NCBI RefSeq assembly: GCF_002943755.1
Contig: NZ_MQUB01000001.1
Coordinates: 652,501-716,500 of the forward strand
Direction: 5' to 3'
Origin: Aureitalea marina
GTDB lineage: Bacteria > Bacteroidota > Bacteroidia > Flavobacteriales > Flavobacteriaceae
DNA: 64,000 nt
The notes under the pieces were generated by a model. The model did not search any database, was not told the origin of the DNA, and saw nothing but the letters and a program-made list of their open reading frames with translations. Positions 19,387 through 27,456 of the stretch are shown piece after piece. A program made the translations under genes and the position numbers. Position 1 is the first letter of the stretch, and the number at the start of each line of letters is the position of its first letter.

Positions 19387-20419
19387 AAAGATATTATGGG
19401 CTATAGCCATACTTGGGTTGATTGGGATGGGAGGCTTTGCCTATTACGTCTACAACCATGTGTTCAGTCCAAATACGGCTTTTCAAAATGAGGAAGCACA
19501 TGTGTACATCCCCACAGGTGCCAGTTTTGAGCAGGTAATTCAGGAGCTGGAGCCCCTATTGAAGGATATAAACTCTTTTGCCTTGGTTGCCAAGCGCAAG
19601 AAGTACGATCAAAATGTGAAAGCGGGACATTTTCTGATCAGCAAGGGAATGAACAACAATGAACTCGTCAATGCCATAAGGATCGGGAATGTGCCTATAA
19701 CGGTGAAATTCAATAATCAGGAGCGATTACAGAATTTGGCTGGTACCCTATCCCAGCAAATGGAAACCGATAGTATAGCTCTATTCCAGGCCATGACGGA
19801 CAGTGTTTTCCTCAAGCAGGCCGGCTTTAACCCGGAGAATGCCCTGGCCATGTACATTCCCAATACCTACGAGGTGTATTGGAACGAAACAGCCGAGGCG
19901 TTTTGTAGTAGGATGAGTGATGCCTTTAAGGCTTTTTGGAATGAAGATAGAAGAGCGAAGGCATCAGACTTGGGACTTCAGCCCTGGGAAGTCAGTGTTT
20001 TGGCCTCGATTGTGCAAAAGGAAACCAGTCAGGTCGATGAACGTCCCCGGGTAGCTGGCTTATACCTGAACAGAATGCGGATCGGTATGTTGCTGCAAGC
20101 TGACCCGACCGTAATCTATGCTAAAAAGAAGGAAGAGAATGATTTTGATCAGGTGATCAAAAGAGTGCTTTACAAGGATTTGGAGATCGAATCCCCATAC
20201 AACACCTACAAGAATGCAGGTGTTCCACCAGGTCCCATCACCATGCCCGATATTTCGAGTATTGATGCTGTCCTCAATGCCGAAAAACATACGTATCTTT
20301 ATATGGTAGTCAATACCGAGAACTTGGGATACCATAAGTTTGCTAGCAGCATATCCGAACACAATCGCAACCGGGCAGCCTACATCCGATGGATTAACAA
20401 GCAAGGTATTAATCGCTAA
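19376..20419 (+). CDS. mltG: Endolytic murein transglycosylase MltG (YceG-like)
   Basis: MltG cleaves nascent glycan strands at the inner membrane and limits their length. The 347-residue protein has one N-terminal membrane helix (about 5-25), a LysM-like part with HVYIPTGASFEQVIQEL, and the YceG catalytic block WEVSVLASIVQKETSQV with catalytic Glu216, followed by ERPRVAGLYLNRMRIGM and LQADPTVIYA. The closing block YNTYKNAGVPPGPITMPD is diagnostic. Last gene of the dapF operon. Confidence 0.95.
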   Translation: MYIKKILWAIAILGLIGMGGFAYYVYNHVFSPNTAFQNEEAHVYIPTGASFEQVIQELEPLLKDINSFALVAKRKKYDQNVKAGHFLISKGMNNNELVNAIRIGNVPITVKFNNQERLQNLAGTLSQQMETDSIALFQAMTDSVFLKQAGFNPENALAMYIPNTYEVYWNETAEAFCSRMSDAFKAFWNEDRRAKASDLGLQPWEVSVLASIVQKETSQVDERPRVAGLYLNRMRIGMLLQADPTVIYAKKKEENDFDQVIKRVLYKDLEIESPYNTYKNAGVPPGPITMPDISSIDAVLNAEKHTYLYMVVNTENLGYHKFASSISEHNRNRAAYIRWINKQGINR

Positions 20420-20520
20420 GGCTATTCTGTAAGAGAATACTGAGCGAATTCCCCGAATCACCCCAAAATATACCCAATTATTGTCCGTTTAGGTTAAGCC
20501 TAATCACCTGATTTGTAAAT

Positions 20521-20532
20521 GAAAACGTTTTC
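20521..20532. promoter_or_regulatory. Perfect 12-base palindrome GAAAACGTTTTC (possible operator)
   Basis: GAAAACGTTTTC with a central CG resembles LacI-family operators. It lies about 50 bases before a TACCTTTG box (20588-20595) and about 100 bases before the lysozyme-like gene. The 12-mer AAACGTTTTCGT recurs upstream of gap. Confidence 0.3.
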
Positions 20533-20587
20533 GTTCAGGGATTTAACACATTTTAACGAAGGGCATATCAATTTTGTAAAATAATTC

Positions 20588-20595
20588 GTACCTTT
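20588..20595 (+). promoter_or_regulatory. -7 promoter box of the lysozyme-like gene (TACCTTTG)
   Basis: Exact TAnnTTTG about 37-49 bases before the possible start codons at 20633, 20642 and 20645. A TTTTG lies only 12 bases upstream, closer than a usual -33. Confidence 0.5.
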
Positions 20596-20632
20596 GCGCT
20601 CCCAATTTTAAGGTGGTAAAGCACCTGAAAAA

Positions 20633-21295
20633 ATGGACCAAATGATGAGAAAAAATATCTTGTTAATCAGTGGAATAGGCCTGCTTCTTTGGTGGGTGGT
20701 CAGTGGTTTCGAGACACCAGAAAAGGTGGATCTTTCCCATTACCAGACCGGCGAGCAGGACATTTGTTATTACGTACCTAACCAGGAGGAGATCGCGCTG
20801 ACGGATCAAGAGAATCTGACCTACGATCTGCTACTGGGTAAGACCTATCTCGGATTTAAAGAGGCCCTTGGCTTTAAAGAATCGCGAGGAGACTATTCTG
20901 TAATTAACCGTTTTGGTTATTTGGGTAAGTATCAGTTTGGGCCATCAACCCTTGCGCTGATCGGTATACACGATACCGCCCAGTTTCTTGTAGATAGCAA
21001 ATTACAGGAAGAGGCCTTTGCTGCCAATCTTTCCAGAAATAAATGGATACTCAGACGTGATATCGCACGCTTCGAGGGTAGAGTGATTAATGGAGTCCGT
21101 GTTACGGAATCCGGAATACTAGCTGCAGCTCACCTGGCCGGGGCAGGTAACGTCAAGAAATACCTCAGAAGCGGCGGGGAACAAGCCTTTGCCGACGCCT
21201 TTGGAACGACCATCGGCTATTACCTAAAGAAATTTTCCGGTTACGACACTTCGTTCGTGGTACCGGACAGACACGCGAAGGCGACTATAATCTAA
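20633..21295 (+). CDS. Secreted lysozyme-like (transglycosylase-fold) protein
   Basis: A 220-residue protein with an N-terminal hydrophobic segment (about 8-23) that is a signal or anchor. The core FKESRGDYSVINRFGYLGKYQFG (Glu in FKESRG is the likely catalytic acid) and later GILAAAHLAGAGNVKKYL resemble soluble lytic transglycosylase/lysozyme folds seen in flavobacterial peptidoglycan hydrolases. It follows the dapF-mltG operon after a 213-base gap with its own promoter. Starts at 20633, 20642 and 20645 are all possible. Its terminator is inside the convergent gene. Confidence 0.75.
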   Translation: MDQMMRKNILLISGIGLLLWWVVSGFETPEKVDLSHYQTGEQDICYYVPNQEEIALTDQENLTYDLLLGKTYLGFKEALGFKESRGDYSVINRFGYLGKYQFGPSTLALIGIHDTAQFLVDSKLQEEAFAANLSRNKWILRRDIARFEGRVINGVRVTESGILAAAHLAGAGNVKKYLRSGGEQAFADAFGTTIGYYLKKFSGYDTSFVVPDRHAKATII

Positions 21296-21297
21296 GC

Positions 21298-22014
21298 CTA
21301 GTGGCGGTGTAAGACAAAAAGGGTGGGTCTCTTGTTGAGATCCACCCTTGTTTTTTTCCATTCTTCTATGGTTTGTGTCAGGATATATTCAGTAGGCAGG
21401 CTGATGTCTGCAGCCACACAAAGATCTGTTTGAGGTGATAAACTGCGGAGCATGGCTTCCATCAACTGGTTATTCCGATAAGGTGTCTCGATGAAGGCTT
21501 GAGACTGTCCTGTCTCTACGGATAACCGCTCCAGCTGTTTCAATCGCTGTTTTCGTTCTTGTTTATCGATGGGTAAATAGCCATTAAAGGCAAAGGACTG
21601 ACCATTCATGCCACTAGCCATGAGTGCCATTAGGATAGAAGACGGGCCTACCAAGGGGACTACACGAATTCCTTCTCTATGAGCTTCCCGCACCACTAAA
21701 GCACCAGGATCAGCTATGGCCGGACAGCCCGCATCACTGATAATTCCAACATCCAAACCCTGTCTGCATGGTTCTAACATAGCAGGGATATCTGCAGGAT
21801 CGGTAAATTTATTGATCTGACTGAATTGCAAGTCTCCCTGAGACTTACGCGGAACGATCAGTTTGATGAACTTCCGCGCTGCCTTCTCGTGTTCAGCGAT
21901 ATAATGGTCGATCTCTTCCACTGCTTTCTTGACCAGCAGCGGTAAAACCTCCAGGGGAGGGGTTTCCCCCAGTGTATTGGGGATCAGATACAAATTTCCC
22001 TTGTCTTCTGCCAT
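21298..22014 (-). CDS. RsmI-like SAM-dependent methyltransferase (tetrapyrrole methylase family)
   Basis: A 238-residue protein of the RsmI branch, which 2'-O-methylates C1402 of 16S rRNA. Family blocks include GNLYLIPNTLGE at the start, VGIISDAGCPAIADPGALVV near 90-110, VVPLVGPSSILMALMASG, and AFIETPYRNNQLM. It is shorter than E. coli RsmI (about 286) and lacks its C-terminal part, as do many Bacteroidota homologues, so rRNA methylation is likely but not certain. The ATG immediately abuts the stop of the upstream dehydrogenase-like gene. The last 13 codons contain the terminator of the opposing gene. Confidence 0.82.
   Translation of the reverse strand: MAEDKGNLYLIPNTLGETPPLEVLPLLVKKAVEEIDHYIAEHEKAARKFIKLIVPRKSQGDLQFSQINKFTDPADIPAMLEPCRQGLDVGIISDAGCPAIADPGALVVREAHREGIRVVPLVGPSSILMALMASGMNGQSFAFNGYLPIDKQERKQRLKQLERLSVETGQSQAFIETPYRNNQLMEAMLRSLSPQTDLCVAADISLPTEYILTQTIEEWKKTRVDLNKRPTLFVLHRH
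21319..21357 (+). terminator. Intrinsic terminator of the lysozyme-like gene, inside the convergent ORF
   Basis: AAGGGTGGGTCTC, loop TTGTT, GAGATCCACCCTT, then G and seven T. One G-U pair on the plus strand. It lies within the last codons of the convergent RsmI-like gene. Confidence 0.9.
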
Positions 22015-23394
22015 TTATCGTCGGACGATCTGTTGTGAGATCTGCTGTCCTGATCCCAAAAAGGCCCGAATGAAATAGACTCCCGCGGTAAGATCGGCTA
22101 ACTGCAATTGTACCTGATCTGAGGAATTACCATTTAGTGTTCTGATCAAGCGACCGTTGACATCCATAAGCTCGATCTGCTCAATAGAGTCGTTGTCCGC
22201 ACGAACAGTTAATAGGTTCATCGTTGGATTGGGATAGACGGCAATTGTTCCTTGATTTGGGTCATTAATCCCGAGTACTTGCGCCGTTAGCTTGTAGATG
22301 TCTCCTCCTATACTGATAATATATAGTTCTCCCTCACTGTCTTCTCCAAAGGAAACCCAAGTGCCACTAAAACCTGTATAGATCTCGTTATCCTCGTTAG
22401 GGTCTACAACTCCGATGAAATTGCGATAGGTGTCGGCGTAGAAATAGAAGCCTTGTAGGTCGGGATTATCAGTACCGCGATAAACATAACCACCGACAAT
22501 TGAATTTGAAGTCCCACCTGAGTGTTCGTATTCTGTTATGGGGAAGGTCAGTTCAGATGGGTCAGGACACCCTCCGGTGTTAAATTCCTCACTTCCCTCA
22601 TAACAACGCCATCCGTAATTGAGACCAGCCAAGGTCCAATCTACTTTGTTTACCTCTTCAACGGCATTTTGACCAACATCGGCTATCCACAGATCGCCTG
22701 CTGTTACATCAAAAGCAAATTTCCAAGGGTTTCGCAGACCATAGGCCCAGATCTCCTGGGCGTCCGTATCACTGCCAGCAAACGGATTGTCGTTAGGAAT
22801 TCCGTAGTTATTGCCACCATCTGGATTATCGACATCCAGTCTAAGCAATTTTCCAAGGACCAAACTGGTGTTTTGAGCACGGTTCCCGGGATCTCCACCG
22901 CTTCCTCCGTCACCGGAGGCTATGTATAGATATCCATCAGGCCCAAACTGTATACATCCTCCGTTGTGATTTGCAAAAGGTTGATCGTATTCGATAATAA
23001 TCAGCTCTGAGGCAGGGTCTGCCACGTTAGGATCTCCGTCACTGACCTTGAAACGAGAGACGCGGGTGTCACCGTCCAGTTTAGTATAATTGACAAAGAA
23101 GAACCCATTTTTATCATAATCAGGATGAAAGGCCACGCTCAATAAACCCTGCTCTCCGCCATTGGAAACATCTCCACTCAAATCGAGAAATGGAGTTCCA
23201 TTGGTAGTTCCATTGCTGTTTAGGATCTTGATCTGTCCGGTCTTTTCGACTACAAACAATCGATCGTCTCCTACGTGCTTCATGTCGACCGGTTGACTGA
23301 ACCCATCGGCAAATAAATCGATGTCAATTTCCACCTGTTGTGCAGAGAGCAAACAAGTACTGAACATCATTCCTAGAAGTAATAAGTATTTCAT
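22015..23394 (-). CDS. Secreted PQQ/sorbosone-type sugar dehydrogenase-like protein with T9SS sorting domain
   Basis: A 459-residue secreted protein: signal peptide (about 1-18, ending LLSAQ), then a six-bladed beta-propeller of the glucose/sorbosone dehydrogenase family (GFSQPVDMKHVGDDRLFVVEK; EQGLLSVAFHPDYDKNGFFF; ANHNGGCIQFGPDGYLYIASGDGG; IWAYGLRNPWKFAFD; GWRCYEG), and a C-terminal type A sorting domain (VYPNPTMNLL near 385, ending SQQIVRR). Proteins of this class oxidise sugars or act as hedgehog-interacting-like binding propellers; PQQ dependence is not certain. The sorting domain means export by type IX secretion and attachment to the cell surface or release. Confidence 0.88.
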   Translation of the reverse strand: MKYLLLLGMMFSTCLLSAQQVEIDIDLFADGFSQPVDMKHVGDDRLFVVEKTGQIKILNSNGTTNGTPFLDLSGDVSNGGEQGLLSVAFHPDYDKNGFFFVNYTKLDGDTRVSRFKVSDGDPNVADPASELIIIEYDQPFANHNGGCIQFGPDGYLYIASGDGGSGGDPGNRAQNTSLVLGKLLRLDVDNPDGGNNYGIPNDNPFAGSDTDAQEIWAYGLRNPWKFAFDVTAGDLWIADVGQNAVEEVNKVDWTLAGLNYGWRCYEGSEEFNTGGCPDPSELTFPITEYEHSGGTSNSIVGGYVYRGTDNPDLQGFYFYADTYRNFIGVVDPNEDNEIYTGFSGTWVSFGEDSEGELYIISIGGDIYKLTAQVLGINDPNQGTIAVYPNPTMNLLTVRADNDSIEQIELMDVNGRLIRTLNGNSSDQVQLQLADLTAGVYFIRAFLGSGQQISQQIVRR

Positions 23395-23444
23395 AGCTAA
23401 GTATTTAAGTATAGTAAGGTACGTATTTTCGTAATAATCAAAGA

Positions 23445-23897
23445 TCAGATTTCGGTGGCTATAATATCACAGGCTTCATCCAACATGGCGTATACCTGAT
23501 CAAAGCCTTGATTGCCACCATAATATGGATCTGGTACGTCTACATTCTCACCCGGGAACACCAAGTTCAGTATCAGCTGTACCTTTTGCCTCTGCTGCTC
23601 AGTCTTGGCCAGCTGCAATACATCCCGATAATTGGAATTGTCCATGACATAGATCCGGTCAAACAGATCCAGATCCTCCACTCTGAATTTTCTTGCTCGC
23701 TGATCCGTAATATCCAGTCCATTTTTTCTAGCAACGGCCACACTACGGGAATCAGGGAGCTCGCCGGCATGCCACCCACCAGTTCCGGCAGAGTCGACCA
23801 GAACCTGGCTGGAATCGATCTTAGACCTTAATATCCCTTCAGCCAAGGGTGAGCGACAGATATTGCCCAGGCAGACCATCAGTACTTTAATTTTCAT
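23445..23897 (-). CDS. Low-molecular-weight protein-tyrosine phosphatase
   Basis: A 150-residue LMW-PTP. The catalytic P-loop CLGNICRSPLAEG (Cys9 to Arg15, CX5R with a following Ser) is at the N-terminus, and the general acid loop is VPDPYYGGNQGF near residue 122. Substrates are unknown; in other bacteria these enzymes act on tyrosine kinases of polysaccharide export or on low-molecular phosphates. It starts three bases after a variant -7 box TAATTTTA (23901-23908), itself overlapping the edge of the dnaA terminator. Confidence 0.94.
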   Translation of the reverse strand: MKIKVLMVCLGNICRSPLAEGILRSKIDSSQVLVDSAGTGGWHAGELPDSRSVAVARKNGLDITDQRARKFRVEDLDLFDRIYVMDNSNYRDVLQLAKTEQQRQKVQLILNLVFPGENVDVPDPYYGGNQGFDQVYAMLDEACDIIATEI

Positions 23898-23910
23898 GTC
23901 TAAAATTAAA

Positions 23911-23932
23911 AAATCCGGCCGAAGCCGGAATT
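23911..23932 (-). terminator. Intrinsic terminator of dnaA
   Basis: On the minus strand TTCCGGC, UUCG-type loop, GCCGGA, then six T. It lies between the dnaA stop and the phosphatase. Confidence 0.9.
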
Positions 23933-23934
23933 AG

Positions 23935-25362
23935 TTATAGCGTTAATTTCTTGTTGAGGTCTTCCACATATTTGCGGAATTGCTTATCCGTACTGGAGAG
24001 GTTGTCTACCGTTTTGCAGGCATGAAGTACGGTGGCATGATCCCTTTGTCCAATCTGGGACCCAATGGAGGCCAGAGAGGCCTTGGTGAATTTCTTAGCA
24101 AAGAACATGGCCAGTTGGCGAGCCTGAACGATGTGACGCTTCCTTGTTTTGGACTGCAAGGTTTCTACATCCATCTGGAAGTATTCGCTCACAACCTTTT
24201 GGATGTAATCGATGGAAACCTCACGTTTGGTGTGCTTCACATAATTGTCTACAATCTTCTTGGCCAGATCGATGGTGATCTCTCGTTTATTAAAGGAAGA
24301 ATGAGCAATCAGTGATATGATGGCGCCTTCCAACTCTCGTATATTCGTCTTGATGTTGTTGGCTAGGAACTCGACGATATCTTCTGGCATTTCTACACCA
24401 TCCCGGTATAGCTTGTTCTTGATTATGGCCACACGGGTATCGTAGTCCGGATGGTTCAATTCTGCGGAAAGCCCCCACTTGAAGCGCGAAAGCAGTCGTT
24501 GCTCGATGTCGATCATATCCACAGGAGCCTTGTCCGAGGTCAGGATCACCTGCTTGCCATTTTGATGTAAATGGTTGAAAATATGGAAGAACACGTCCTG
24601 AGTACCGGCTTTACCGGATAGCAGTTGGATATCATCCACGATCAACACGTCTATGATCTGGTAGAAGTGTATGAAATCGTTCCGGTTGTTCTTCTTGACC
24701 GACTCAATATATTGTTGAGTAAACTTTTCAGCGGAGATATATAAGACGGTCTTGTCCGGGTATTTGTCTTTGATCTCAACTCCGATTGCGTGAGCGAGAT
24801 GAGTTTTCCCTAGTCCAACACCTCCAAAGATCAGCAAGGGGTTAAATGAAGTTCCACCTGGCTTGTTCGCCACGGCTAATCCCGCAGAACGCGCAAGCCT
24901 GTTGGATTCACCTTCCAGGAAATTCTCAAAATTGTAACTGGGGTTCAGCTGCGACTCTATCTTCACATTACGGATACCAGGGATCACAAATGGATTCTTT
25001 AGTTCCGGGCTCTTGTGCTTTACAGGAACATCTACTTCCTGTGACTTTACCTGTGATCTGTTCGCACTGGGTATCTTTTCTGTGTAGGGTTGACGATTGC
25101 CATAGGTGTTCTCCATCTTAATGATGTAGACTAGCTTGGCTGTTGGTCCCAATTCCTTGGTCAGGGCAACTTTTAGCAAATTAACGTAGTGCTCCTCCAA
25201 CCATTCGTAGAAGAATTTACTCGGAACCTGAATGCTAAGGGCATTATCGGTCAGCTTAACTGCTTTGATGGGTTCGAACCAGGTCTTATATGCCTGAGAA
25301 GTGATATTATCCTCTATAAAAGACAGACAATTATTCCAAACCGATTCCGCAGTTTTCGCCAT
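23935..25362 (-). CDS. dnaA: Chromosomal replication initiator DnaA
   Basis: DnaA binds oriC and melts it for replication. The 475-residue protein has domain I (about 1-85, AESVWNNCLSFIEDNI), a short linker, the AAA+ domain with Walker A FGGVGLGKTHLAHAIG (179-194), Walker B VLIVDDIQLL (239-248), and the C-terminal DNA-binding domain IV with QRDHATVLHACKTV. I choose ATG 25362 (MAKTAES); an in-frame start at 25413 adds 17 unlikely residues. The neighbours are not dnaN or recF. No DnaA-box cluster is visible in the 200 bases upstream, so oriC is probably elsewhere. Confidence 0.98.
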   Translation of the reverse strand: MAKTAESVWNNCLSFIEDNITSQAYKTWFEPIKAVKLTDNALSIQVPSKFFYEWLEEHYVNLLKVALTKELGPTAKLVYIIKMENTYGNRQPYTEKIPSANRSQVKSQEVDVPVKHKSPELKNPFVIPGIRNVKIESQLNPSYNFENFLEGESNRLARSAGLAVANKPGGTSFNPLLIFGGVGLGKTHLAHAIGVEIKDKYPDKTVLYISAEKFTQQYIESVKKNNRNDFIHFYQIIDVLIVDDIQLLSGKAGTQDVFFHIFNHLHQNGKQVILTSDKAPVDMIDIEQRLLSRFKWGLSAELNHPDYDTRVAIIKNKLYRDGVEMPEDIVEFLANNIKTNIRELEGAIISLIAHSSFNKREITIDLAKKIVDNYVKHTKREVSIDYIQKVVSEYFQMDVETLQSKTRKRHIVQARQLAMFFAKKFTKASLASIGSQIGQRDHATVLHACKTVDNLSSTDKQFRKYVEDLNKKLTL

Positions 25363-25566
25363 TGAGTATTCGAGGAAGTTTAAGTTAGTTATTTGCGCGG
25401 TTAAGAATGCCAATTCGGAGGTCTCGCTAACAATATCTTAACAATGCAAATATGTGAACAAAAAAATGAAAAAAAAAATGGAACGGCTATTGAATTTTCA
25501 CTTTTTTTTTCGGAATATGACCCTGACCTAAACTTACGAAAATAGTTCCACTTTTCAATCCCGAAT

Positions 25567-25971
25567 TTGTCAAAAAAAACAGTCACCGAGTTACGCGTTC
25601 GATATGGGGAAACCGACCAGATGGGAGTGGTGTACTACGGAAACTATGCTGCTTACCTTGAACAGGGGAGGACTGACTGGCTAAGGGCTCAGGGCTTTTC
25701 CTACAAATGGATGGAGGCAAATGGAGTCCAATTACCAGTGGTCAAATTAAGTATCGATTACAAGCGTCCGGCGCATTATGACGAAGTAATTCGCATTACG
25801 ACGAAATTAAGGAATATTCCTACGTATAAGATCGAGTTCGATTACGAAATTCACAACCAGGATAACCAGCTGTTGGTGAGTGCTTATACGGCTCTTGTTT
25901 TTGTGGATATGGAGACCAAAAAACTGATGAAAGCACCCGATTATTTGGACCAGAAACTAAGGGAAGAATAA
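25567..25971 (+). CDS. YbgC/FadM-type acyl-CoA thioesterase
   Basis: A 134-residue hot-dog-fold thioesterase of the 4HBT family. The active-site block is RVRYGETDQMGVVYYGNYAAYLEQGR (Asp in ETDQMG is catalytic), followed by LPVVKLSIDYKRPAHYDEVI. Substrate is a short- or medium-chain acyl-CoA by family. No ATG is available; the start is TTG at 25567 (residues SKKTVTEL follow). It diverges from dnaA across an A/T-rich gap containing poly-A and poly-T tracts. Confidence 0.92.
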   Translation: MSKKTVTELRVRYGETDQMGVVYYGNYAAYLEQGRTDWLRAQGFSYKWMEANGVQLPVVKLSIDYKRPAHYDEVIRITTKLRNIPTYKIEFDYEIHNQDNQLLVSAYTALVFVDMETKKLMKAPDYLDQKLREE

Positions 25972-25978
25972 GGGGTGT

Positions 25979-26590
25979 TTAAACCTGCAATTCTGCACTG
26001 ACCAAATGCATCTTATTTAAGCTCAGCAGAGCGTCATCTGTCTTTGACTTCGGAACACTTATTTCGAGCAGGCAATTCTCCATTAATTCCTGGCCCAAAA
26101 TGATATATCCTCTCATTTTGATCAATCGCATGACATCATTCAGTTGAGGATAAGTCGTCTTTATGATCAGGTTGGATGTTAATGGAAAGGAATCGATCAC
26201 GGCGTCCTCCAATGCCATACTCGCTGCGGTCCTATATGCTTGTATCAAACCACCAACTCCTAATTTCACCCCTCCAAAATAACGTACCACTACGATGAGC
26301 ACTTCAGTTATACCATTGGCCTTGATCTGACCATAAATAGGTTGGCCTGCGCTGTTGGCGGGTTCACCATCATCATTGACCCGGTACCTGAATGTTTCCG
26401 TGCCTAATTGCCATGCATAGCAATGATGTCTAGCCTTGTGATGCTTTTTCCGAAGCTCATTTAATCGTTCATTTATGTCCTCTTCTGTCTTTACGCGATA
26501 GGCATAGCCGTAGAATTTGCTGCCTTTGGCTTTCCAAAGTGATTCGCCAGGCGTGTTTAAAGAGAGGAATTGATCTTCGGTATTCTGCAT
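25979..26590 (-). CDS. YigZ/IMPACT family protein
   Basis: A 203-residue member of the YigZ family (UPF0029). The N-terminal domain has the motif RHHCYAWQLG and FRYRVNDDGEPANSAGQPI, then VVVRYFGGVKLGVGGLIQAYR; the C-terminal domain resembles EF-G domain fold (LIIKTTYPQLNDVMRLIKM). Homologues relate to translation regulation (eukaryotic IMPACT) but the bacterial role is unsettled. The start is ATG 26590 (MQNTEDQF), sharing one base with the stop of the upstream transporter. An ORF start further up (26644) is not supported. Confidence 0.93.
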   Translation of the reverse strand: MQNTEDQFLSLNTPGESLWKAKGSKFYGYAYRVKTEEDINERLNELRKKHHKARHHCYAWQLGTETFRYRVNDDGEPANSAGQPIYGQIKANGITEVLIVVVRYFGGVKLGVGGLIQAYRTAASMALEDAVIDSFPLTSNLIIKTTYPQLNDVMRLIKMRGYIILGQELMENCLLEISVPKSKTDDALLSLNKMHLVSAELQV

Positions 26591-27456
26591 TAGAGTAGGC
26601 TTACTGCGATTATACTGATTACAGCTAATAGAACACCTACCCAATTCCTTCTGCTCAGCAATTCTTTGAACAGCAATATACCCAGCAGGGTGGAGCTTAG
26701 GACAATCGCAACATTATTTAAGGTGAAGATCCCTGAGCTCGGCATGAAATCACTCTGTAATGTCCTTACCAGAAAATAAACCGAAAAGAAGTTGGGGATT
26801 CCCAGTGCCAGACCTCCCAGTGCATCTCTTAGTTTAGGTAGTTCCCGAAATCGCAAATAACGGTACAGCAGTATCAGCAGACCTATGATAGCGGCCCCAC
26901 CAAAGATGATACCCGAGAATAGTGCGACTTCCTCCGGGTCAACAAATCGTTGCTCCAAATATTTAAGGCTGGTATCAATGAAGCCACTTCCCAAAAAGAC
27001 CAGGGTAGGTAACAAGACCGATCGCAACCCCATACCCTGAGCTGTCCTGGGGTTTGTGGTCGTCATGTAAACTGCAATTAATGCCAGTACTATACCTGCT
27101 ATCTTTCCGGCGCTCATGGATTCTTTATAGTAGATCAAGCCGAATAATATCGGAACGATCAAACTCATTTTGGTAGCCACGCTGACTACAGATAATCCAT
27201 GTCTTTGAGTGGTCATCCCCATTAGATTAAAGACAACGATAAATACCACCCCGAGTGAGATGGCATATAAGAACCAAGGTTTTTCCGTGATCTCGCCCAG
27301 ACCGGGGACCACCGGATTAACCAACATTCCCAGGCTAAATGCCGTGATATAATTCCCAACTATGGCAGGAAGTAATTTGACATTGAATCGTTCAAACAGC
27401 TTGAATACCACAAAGAGCGTGGTTGAAGATAGAACGCTGAGCAGGAGATAGATCAC
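26590..27456 (-). CDS. EamA/DMT-family transporter
   Basis: A 288-residue membrane protein with about ten hydrophobic helices in two EamA-like halves (about 1-130 and 140-285). The opening MIYLLLSVLSSTTLFVVFKL and the closing FKELLSRRNWVGVLLAVISI are typical of drug/metabolite-transporter exporters. The substrate is unknown. It overlaps ribD by four bases upstream and YigZ by one base downstream, forming a ribD-EamA-yigZ operon. A link to riboflavin or its precursors is possible but rests on position only. Confidence 0.88.
   Translation of the reverse strand: MIYLLLSVLSSTTLFVVFKLFERFNVKLLPAIVGNYITAFSLGMLVNPVVPGLGEITEKPWFLYAISLGVVFIVVFNLMGMTTQRHGLSVVSVATKMSLIVPILFGLIYYKESMSAGKIAGIVLALIAVYMTTTNPRTAQGMGLRSVLLPTLVFLGSGFIDTSLKYLEQRFVDPEEVALFSGIIFGGAAIIGLLILLYRYLRFRELPKLRDALGGLALGIPNFFSVYFLVRTLQSDFMPSSGIFTLNNVAIVLSSTLLGILLFKELLSRRNWVGVLLAVISIIAVSLL

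Noticed and set aside
20422-20438. Terminator for mltG at TATTCT/AGAATA
   Set aside because: The stem is only six A/T-rich pairs and no T run follows on the plus strand.
25363-25566. Possible oriC beside dnaA
   Set aside because: I found no TTATCCACA-like boxes in the spacer; a single similar 9-mer elsewhere (in gap) is not a cluster. The A and T tracts are more likely promoter or spacer sequence.
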